From JAVBQJ01 sp045532655 (GTDB lineage: Bacteria > Verrucomicrobiota > Lentisphaeria > Victivallales > Victivallaceae), in assembly GCA_045532655.1 (NCBI GenBank), contig JAZSGI010000210.1, forward strand, positions 1-25,977: a DNA stretch of 25,977 bases. Reading direction: 5' to 3'. Both the position numbers and the translations under genes were made by a program. A model generated the notes under the pieces. The model worked only from the letters and a program-made list of their open reading frames with translations. It was not told where the DNA came from and made no database searches. This document shows, piece after piece, positions 20,598 to 25,977 of the stretch (position 1 is its first letter; each line of letters opens with the position of its first letter).

Positions 20598-23106
20598 TAC
20601 AGCTTCAAGTATGCTTACTCCAATGATGCGCCAGTATCAGGAAGCAAAAAAAGAGATTCCGGAAGATGCCATACTGCTTTTCCGTCTGGGCGATTTTTAT
20701 GAAATGTTTTTTGAAGATGCCAGAAAAGCAAGTCAGGCTCTCGATCTTGTGCTGACAAAAAGACAGGGCTATGCAATGTGCGGTTTTCCCCATCATGCCC
20801 TCGATACCCAGCTTCCGCGGCTCCTGCAGGCCGGTTACAAAGTCGGTATCGCTGAACAGATGGAGGACCCGAAACTGGCAAAAGGGCTGGTTACACGTTC
20901 CGTTACCCGTATAATCACTCCGGGTACAGCAATCGAATCCACCCTTCTTGACCCCGGCCGCAGTAATTATCTGGCTGCAGTGGCGGTCAGGAAAAATCTG
21001 ACTGCACTGGCGTGTGTTGAAATAACTACAGGTGAATTTCAGGTGCTGGAGTGTTCAAATTCCGGCAGGCTGGAAAATGAACTGCTGACTCTGGGGGTCA
21101 AAGAATGTCTGGTTCCGGAGGATATTGCCGGACAATGGAAGGAAGCAGATGCCCCCTTCCAGTTCCCTGCAGGCACATCGGTCACTCCGGTGGCAATATA
21201 CAGGAATCAGGAAGATGCAAATGATTACCTGTGTTCCCACTTCAATGTCACAACTCTGGACGGATTCGGCTGCAAAGGCTTGACAGCAGGACTGATCGCA
21301 GCGGCTGCTGTACTTGAATATGCCAAAAGCAATCTGCGCCGGGATGTACAGCACATCCGCAAGCTCTCACTCCGAACCACTTCCGGCTTTATGGAGCTGG
21401 ACAGTGCTACACAGCGCAATCTGGAACTTGTGGACCCCCTTTACGGTACCGACCGCAGCCACACGCTCCTTGCGGTTCTGAACCATACTGTCACCCCCAT
21501 GGGCAGCCGTATGCTGCGGGACTGGCTGTTGCGCCCCCTTATGGACATAGCTGCAATCAGAGCGCGGCAGGATGTGATCGCTTCGTTGAAAGATGATGTG
21601 CTGACCCTTGCCGAACTGCGGGAAACATTCGGAGTTGTCCGTGACCTTGAACGTATTTGCGGCAGACTTACAGTGGGCAATGCCAATGCCAGAGACCTCT
21701 CCGCCCTTGCCGCCTCGCTGGAAATACTTCCCGGTGTAAAATTATTGCTGGACACCTTTGACACTCCTCTTATCAACTCACTGGCAGAGAATATATCGAT
21801 CTTTCCGGAACTTGTTGCCACTCTGAACAAAGCTCTTGCAGATGACCTGCCGCTGGTGCTTAACGAGGGCGGGCTGATCCGCAGCGGCTACAACAGTGAA
21901 CTTGATGAATTACGCAATGCTGCAACGGAAGGGAAAAAATGGCTTGCCGACATTCAAAACCGTGAACAGTCCAGAACCGGCATAAAAAGCCTGAAGATCC
22001 GTTACAATCAGGTTTTCGGTTACTATATAGAGGTCAGCAAAGCAAATCTTGATCTTGTGCCTGAGGATTATGTCCGTAAACAGACTCTGGTAAATGCAGA
22101 ACGTTTCATCACTCCTGAACTGAAAGAACTGGAAAGCAAGATTCTGGGTGCAGAGGAAAAATCAAAAGCTCTGGAATATCAGATCTTCCAGAGTCTGCGG
22201 GCAATGGCGCTGGAAAATCTTGCATCCATACAGGCAAGTGCTGCAGCTGTCGCCCAGATAGATGTCCTTGCTGCATTGGCAGAAGCGGCACGAACCGGGA
22301 ACTATATCCGTCCCCATGTGGAAGACTCCCTGACTCTGGAAATACGGGGCGGCAGACATCCTGTCCTCGACCGCAATCTCCCGGCTGGAGAACATTTTAT
22401 TCCCAACGACACTGTGCTTGACGGTACCGATAACCGTATGATGATAATCACCGGACCGAATATGGCTGGGAAATCCACATATATCCGCCAGACAGCATTG
22501 TTGACACTCATGGCACAAACAGGATCATTTATTCCTGCAGATTCAGCAGTTATCGGTATCGCCGACAGGATCTTCACCCGGGTGGGTGCTGCGGATGACC
22601 TTGCCAGAGGCCAGAGTACATTCATGGTGGAAATGGTGGAAACGGCAAATATCCTGCACAATGCCTCCCGGCGCAGTCTGGTCATTCTTGATGAAATAGG
22701 CAGGGGGACAAGTACCTTTGACGGTCTGTCGATAGCATGGTCAGTAGCGGAATTTCTCCATGATGATTCCGGAGCAGGCTGCAGAACACTTTTTGCCACT
22801 CATTACCATGAACTTACTATTCTGGCATCCCGCAAAAACGGTATACGCAACTACAATGTGGCAGTGCGTGAATACAATAAAAAAGTTATATTCCTCCGCC
22901 AGATAGTTCCCGGCGCAAGCGACCGCAGTTACGGTATACATGTTGCACGGCTCGCCGGACTCCCGGAACCGGTTCTGGAACGGGCGGAAGATATCCTTGC
23001 CACGCTGGAGGCAGGTGACATGAAAGACGGCAACCGTTCACGCCGCCGCAAAGATGCGGAAAACATCAAAAATGTTTCAACCTGTTACCAACCGGGACTT
23101 TTTTGA
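20590..23106 (+). CDS. mutS: DNA mismatch repair protein MutS
   Basis: MutS recognises mismatches and small loops and starts repair with MutL. The 838-residue protein has the mismatch-reading GDFYEMF with Phe36 and Glu38, the connector and lever domains, the clamp, and the ATPase with Walker A GPNMAGKS (622-629). The N-3 region is GRGTSTFDG after the Walker B LVILDEIG (Asp701, Glu702), and the FATHYHELT motif follows. It is MutS1-type, of ordinary length minus the E. coli tetramer tail. The chain ends in a short basic linker (SRRRKDAE) and finishes with QPGLF, which resembles a beta-clamp-binding pentapeptide. The start overlaps ispE by eight bases, with an AGGAA stretch shortly before it. 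Confidence 0.97.
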   Translation: MSDTASSMLTPMMRQYQEAKKEIPEDAILLFRLGDFYEMFFEDARKASQALDLVLTKRQGYAMCGFPHHALDTQLPRLLQAGYKVGIAEQMEDPKLAKGLVTRSVTRIITPGTAIESTLLDPGRSNYLAAVAVRKNLTALACVEITTGEFQVLECSNSGRLENELLTLGVKECLVPEDIAGQWKEADAPFQFPAGTSVTPVAIYRNQEDANDYLCSHFNVTTLDGFGCKGLTAGLIAAAAVLEYAKSNLRRDVQHIRKLSLRTTSGFMELDSATQRNLELVDPLYGTDRSHTLLAVLNHTVTPMGSRMLRDWLLRPLMDIAAIRARQDVIASLKDDVLTLAELRETFGVVRDLERICGRLTVGNANARDLSALAASLEILPGVKLLLDTFDTPLINSLAENISIFPELVATLNKALADDLPLVLNEGGLIRSGYNSELDELRNAATEGKKWLADIQNREQSRTGIKSLKIRYNQVFGYYIEVSKANLDLVPEDYVRKQTLVNAERFITPELKELESKILGAEEKSKALEYQIFQSLRAMALENLASIQASAAAVAQIDVLAALAEAARTGNYIRPHVEDSLTLEIRGGRHPVLDRNLPAGEHFIPNDTVLDGTDNRMMIITGPNMAGKSTYIRQTALLTLMAQTGSFIPADSAVIGIADRIFTRVGAADDLARGQSTFMVEMVETANILHNASRRSLVILDEIGRGTSTFDGLSIAWSVAEFLHDDSGAGCRTLFATHYHELTILASRKNGIRNYNVAVREYNKKVIFLRQIVPGASDRSYGIHVARLAGLPEPVLERAEDILATLEAGDMKDGNRSRRRKDAENIKNVSTCYQPGLF

Positions 23107-24129
23107 ATGACATCCTACCTTACCAAAAGGCTTCTTTTGATGGCAGTCACTCTGTCAGTGATCTGCTTTACAGGGTATGCCATGATGCGCCTTGCACCGG
23201 GTTCTCCGGCAAAGTCAAATATATTCGGCGCAGATACATCCGGAATGGCAATGACCGAAGGTCGGGAACTTGTCCGTAACAAGGATCTGGAAAATAAACT
23301 GCATCTTGACAAAAGTATTCCCGCAGGATTTCTGGCATGGATCAAAAATGCCGTTACAGGAGGCGGTCTCGGTGAATCTGCAGTCGTTGAACCGGGCAGA
23401 GATGTCTGGGAAGTATTGAAGCCCAGGTTGAAAGTCACACTGGCGTTGAATATCCCTGCCCTGATCCTTACATGGCTTGCAGCTGTCCCGCTGGGCATGG
23501 TAATGGCGGCCCATGAAGGTTCTCCGGGGGAGGAAGGGGGGAAATTGCTGCTTTTCCTGCTATATTCTCTGCCGGGGATGTGGGCGGCATTGATGCTGCA
23601 GGCTTTTTTCTGTGACGGCGGCGTATGGGAAATATTCCCACTGCGCGGACTGAAAGCAGCAGATACGGACAATATGAATACCTTCCGGGCGGCATTGGAG
23701 TATATCAGGGCATGGTTCCTGCCTGTTATTGCCTTGAGTTATACTTCCATAGCGGTGTTGAGCATTTATATAAAAAGCGGCATGGCAGAAATAATGCGGC
23801 AGGATTATATCCGCACAGCAAGAGCCAAAGGTGTATCACACAACGATATAATATGGAAACACGGTTTCCGCAATGAACTTATCCCCATGCTGACTCTGGC
23901 CTCCGGGATGCTCCCCGGATTGGCGGCAGGCAGTGTAATGGTGGAATATGTTTTCGGTATTCCGGGTATGGGTTCGCTGGCTCTCACTGCACTGTCCAGC
24001 CGTGATTATCCGCTGCAGATGGGAATTTTTGTTCTTACCGGCGTACTTACACTTGCAGGAATCATGATTACTGATATATTATATACATGGGCAGATCCCA
24101 GGATCAGCTTTGACAGCAAAAATCATTGA
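23107..24129 (+). CDS. ABC transporter permease, DppB/OppB type, without visible partners
   Basis: This is an inner-membrane permease of the peptide/nickel ABC family. The 340-residue protein starts directly after the mutS stop. It has an N-terminal membrane helix followed by RLAPGSP, the family pattern after helix 1. Then come a periplasmic region, four to five further helices, the cytoplasmic EAA loop at about 230-260 (MRQDYIRTARAKGVSHNDIIWKHGFRNELIP) that docks the ATPase, and the VEYVFGIPGMGSLALTAL element. The DppC-like second permease, ATPases and binding protein expected beside it are not in the window, which continues with a lipoprotein and a methionine-synthesis enzyme. The partners may be encoded elsewhere, or the operon may have been broken up. 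The substrate is probably an oligopeptide, unproven. Confidence 0.88.
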   Translation: MTSYLTKRLLLMAVTLSVICFTGYAMMRLAPGSPAKSNIFGADTSGMAMTEGRELVRNKDLENKLHLDKSIPAGFLAWIKNAVTGGGLGESAVVEPGRDVWEVLKPRLKVTLALNIPALILTWLAAVPLGMVMAAHEGSPGEEGGKLLLFLLYSLPGMWAALMLQAFFCDGGVWEIFPLRGLKAADTDNMNTFRAALEYIRAWFLPVIALSYTSIAVLSIYIKSGMAEIMRQDYIRTARAKGVSHNDIIWKHGFRNELIPMLTLASGMLPGLAAGSVMVEYVFGIPGMGSLALTALSSRDYPLQMGIFVLTGVLTLAGIMITDILYTWADPRISFDSKNH

Positions 24130-24141
24130 AAGGGAATATTT

Positions 24142-24705
24142 ATGAAGAAAATTGCAACATTTTCAGCAGCAGTACTTATCGGATTACTCATCAGCGGCTG
24201 CGGAGATTTTCAGAAATGGGCGGAAAAGAATCTTGTACCTACGGAAACTGCAATGGAGGAGGCTTACCTTATATCTTTCAACGAAGTCATACGTTACCCC
24301 CGGGGTGTGGACAGGCTTGAAAAACGTCTCACCACATACACCGGCAGAGAGATATGGTATAAATCACATCCCACAATGTCATCCAATGCAATCCGCGAGA
24401 TCCGTGCCGTACCCATCCCCGGCAAGCCGGAACTCTGTTCTCTGGAGCTGCGCTTGAACCGTCAGGGACGTATGAAGTGGCAGATACTTTATCAGCTCCA
24501 CAAAGAAACTCCCCTTATCATGCTTATTGACGGCGAATGGGTGTGCGATTTCGTTCCCGGCTCGCTGACCGAACCTGATCAGGAATGGGTGAAGGTCGAT
24601 TGTGAGGTCGATTCTGTCACCGCCGCCGGTCTCGTTTTTCACGCTCCCGCCAACTTCCGCAAAGCAAATCCCGATGACAAACAAGCGCAACTCCATCAAC
24701 CCTGA
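24142..24705 (+). CDS. Putative lipoprotein of unknown function
   Basis: I do not recognise the family. The 187-residue protein starts with MKK and a hydrophobic stretch ending in the lipobox ISGC, with Cys20 as the predicted lipidated residue, and Asp22 follows in the mature start. The mature domain is mixed, with a helical part (about 30-65; AYLISFNEVIRYPRGVDRLEKRL) and an alternating beta-rich part (about 70-165; SLELRLNRQGRMKWQILYQ; PLIMLIDGEWVCDFVPG). Two further Cys (98 and 134) could form a disulphide. AAGGGA lies about seven bases before the ATG. It stands between the lone permease and the methionine enzyme, and its place suggests a link to the permease, though it does not look like a substrate-binding protein, which would be larger. 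Confidence 0.72.
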   Translation: MKKIATFSAAVLIGLLISGCGDFQKWAEKNLVPTETAMEEAYLISFNEVIRYPRGVDRLEKRLTTYTGREIWYKSHPTMSSNAIREIRAVPIPGKPELCSLELRLNRQGRMKWQILYQLHKETPLIMLIDGEWVCDFVPGSLTEPDQEWVKVDCEVDSVTAAGLVFHAPANFRKANPDDKQAQLHQP

Positions 24706-24715
24706 ATATAAAATT

Positions 24716-25977
24716 ATGTACACACCACAAAGACTGTCCGAAAGATTGAAAAAAGGTCTGTTGATCTTTGACGGTGCCATGGGCACAGAGATCTACAGCA
24801 GACATTTTTTTATCAATACATCATTTGAAAACCTCAACCTCGTAAATCCTCAGGTCATAGGCGGGATACATGATCTTTATCTGCAGGCAGGCGCACAGGT
24901 TCTTACCACCAATACCTTTGCCGCCAACGCCAACAAACTTGCCGCTTTCGGTCTTGCAGATAAAACTGCAGAAATAAACCGTGCCGGAGTGATGCTGGCC
25001 AGGAGCCGGGGCGGAGAAAATATCCTTATCGCAGCCAGTGTCGGCCCTTACGGCGAAAACGACAATGTACGCCGGACGCCGGGTGAAGTCCTGCACGAAG
25101 CCGCCATGGCATGCTGTGAAGCCGATTGTGATTTCGTTATTTTTGAATCGATCTCCACTCTGGAAGATCTGAAAAATGCTGTAAAAGCGGCTGAAGATCT
25201 CCCAAGGGAATTTGTCTTCTGTATGACCCTTGACGAAGAGGGTCGCACCTCCCGTGACAAGTGTCCGCTGGCTGAACTTATTGCCGCTGTACCGGACAAA
25301 CTGCGCCCCACCGCATGGGGGCTGAATTGCGGCAAGGGTCCGGAAAGCACACTTAAAGCTCTGGAAAAACTCCTGCCTGCAGTAAACGCTCCTGTTGTGG
25401 TACAACCCAACGCCGGTGAACCGAGAAAAATCGATGGCAGAACTCTGTATATGTGTACCCCGGAATACTTTACCACATACTGCCAGCGTTACGCTCAGCT
25501 AGGGGCGGCGGCTATCGGCGGCTGCTGCGGAGTAGGTCCGGAACATATTAAGGAAATGGCGGCAAGTCTGCGGAGTTTCACAGGATGTTTCGCCAGCCGC
25601 CTGCCGGTACTGCAGGAGGAAGACAAAACCAGAATGTTGCCGGAAACACCACTTGCAGAACGTTCACACCTCGGAGCCAAACTTGCCTCCGGCGAGTGGA
25701 TCACCACTGTGGAAATAACTCCTCCCGGCGGTTATGATCTCACTTCGACAGTAGAAAAAGCCAGACTCTGCCGGGAGGCCGGTATCGATGCAATAAACCT
25801 CCCGGACGGTCCCCGTGCCAGCGCACGGCTGACTCCCCTTGTTGCCGCTATAGTCATTCAACAACAGGCGGGCATTGAAACTGTACTGCATTGCTGCTGC
25901 CGGGACAGAAGCATGATTGGTCTGCAAGCAGAATTACTTGGAGCTGCGGCAGCAGGGGTGAACAATATCCTTGCAAT
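24716..25977 (+). CDS. Bifunctional homocysteine S-methyltransferase / methylenetetrahydrofolate reductase, 3' end cut by window
   Basis: The visible 420 residues cover the whole methyltransferase domain and the beginning of the reductase. The BHMT-type domain (1-290) has DGAMGT (19-23) and the zinc ligands Cys205 in LNCGKG and Cys270-Cys271 in GGCCGVGPEHI. Then LASGEWITTVEITPP (323-336) opens the MTHFR barrel, with Glu333 at the catalytic position, and LHCCCRDRSM follows at 391-400. The fusion is known in other bacteria (YitJ type): one chain makes methyl-tetrahydrofolate and methylates homocysteine. The start is uncertain. ATG 24716, 10 bp past the lipoprotein stop, is preferred, and ATG 24674 in the same frame overlaps that gene. 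Neither has a clear ribosome binding site. The reading frame stays open to the window end. Confidence 0.9.
   Translation, partial: MYTPQRLSERLKKGLLIFDGAMGTEIYSRHFFINTSFENLNLVNPQVIGGIHDLYLQAGAQVLTTNTFAANANKLAAFGLADKTAEINRAGVMLARSRGGENILIAASVGPYGENDNVRRTPGEVLHEAAMACCEADCDFVIFESISTLEDLKNAVKAAEDLPREFVFCMTLDEEGRTSRDKCPLAELIAAVPDKLRPTAWGLNCGKGPESTLKALEKLLPAVNAPVVVQPNAGEPRKIDGRTLYMCTPEYFTTYCQRYAQLGAAAIGGCCGVGPEHIKEMAASLRSFTGCFASRLPVLQEEDKTRMLPETPLAERSHLGAKLASGEWITTVEITPPGGYDLTSTVEKARLCREAGIDAINLPDGPRASARLTPLVAAIVIQQQAGIETVLHCCCRDRSMIGLQAELLGAAAAGVNNILA

Noticed and set aside
3147..25977. tRNA, rRNA, CRISPR array, insertion sequence or attachment site
   Set aside because: The intergenic regions were read for cloverleaf-like, repeat-spacer and transposase signals and none was found.

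Overview
The window reads as chromosomal DNA of an anaerobic bacterium with roughly balanced base composition. It is densely packed and carries housekeeping genes, with no phage, IS, tRNA, rRNA or CRISPR. Anaerobic lifestyle is indicated by a superoxide reductase, a flavodiiron oxygen reductase and a rubredoxin in one operon, and by a ferredoxin-type indolepyruvate oxidoreductase. Two lipoprotein signal peptides and the MEP isoprenoid gene ispE suggest a Gram-negative-type cell. The protein sequences remind me of Lentisphaerota/Verrucomicrobiota, but that placement is an impression without a search behind it. Most promoters found are close to the sigma70 consensus with 17-bp spacers.

Layout: (1) 3-3146, minus: mfd, whose C-terminus looks short. 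(2) 3154-5042, plus: a perfect sigma70 promoter, a leader of about 266 nt, a primary/RpoS-like sigma factor, then rpsU and a terminator. (3) 5086-5538, minus: a TRL-like lipoprotein with its own terminator. (4) 5655-8870, plus: a cassette of alpha/beta hydrolase, LemA and a 570-residue two-TM protein. (5) 8945-10868, plus: an oxygen-defence operon of desulfoferrodoxin, flavodiiron protein and rubredoxin, with a strong promoter overlapped by an inverted repeat, closed by a probably bidirectional terminator. (6) 10874-13296, minus: a glutamine-synthetase-type ligase followed by a DMT-family transporter. (7) 13388-14232, plus: a glycine-zipper/TerB/J-domain protein, divergent from (6) across a palindrome covering both -35 boxes. 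(8) 14333-15650, minus: an M29 aminopeptidase with terminator. (9) 15842 to the window end, plus: a nine-gene, nearly gapless run of a 47-residue symporter accessory protein, an SSS symporter, iorA without its ferredoxin domain, iorB, ispE, mutS, a lone DppB/OppB-type permease, a lipoprotein, and the start of a homocysteine methyltransferase/methylenetetrahydrofolate reductase fusion.

How the genes fit together: superoxide reductase and flavodiiron protein remove superoxide and O2 with rubredoxin as the likely shared electron donor. The symporter pair plus IorAB suggests uptake and oxidative decarboxylation of 2-oxo or aromatic amino-acid-derived acids, feeding low-potential electrons to ferredoxin. 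The M29 aminopeptidase next door could supply amino acids. The rest of the long run (ispE, mutS, permease, lipoprotein, methionine enzyme) looks like shared transcription and not one pathway. The points most worth a second look are the IorA lacking its ferredoxin domain beside the small symporter subunit, the CxC rubredoxin, the LemA/570-residue/hydrolase cassette, the short Mfd C-terminus, and several precise dyads in the divergent intergenic regions.
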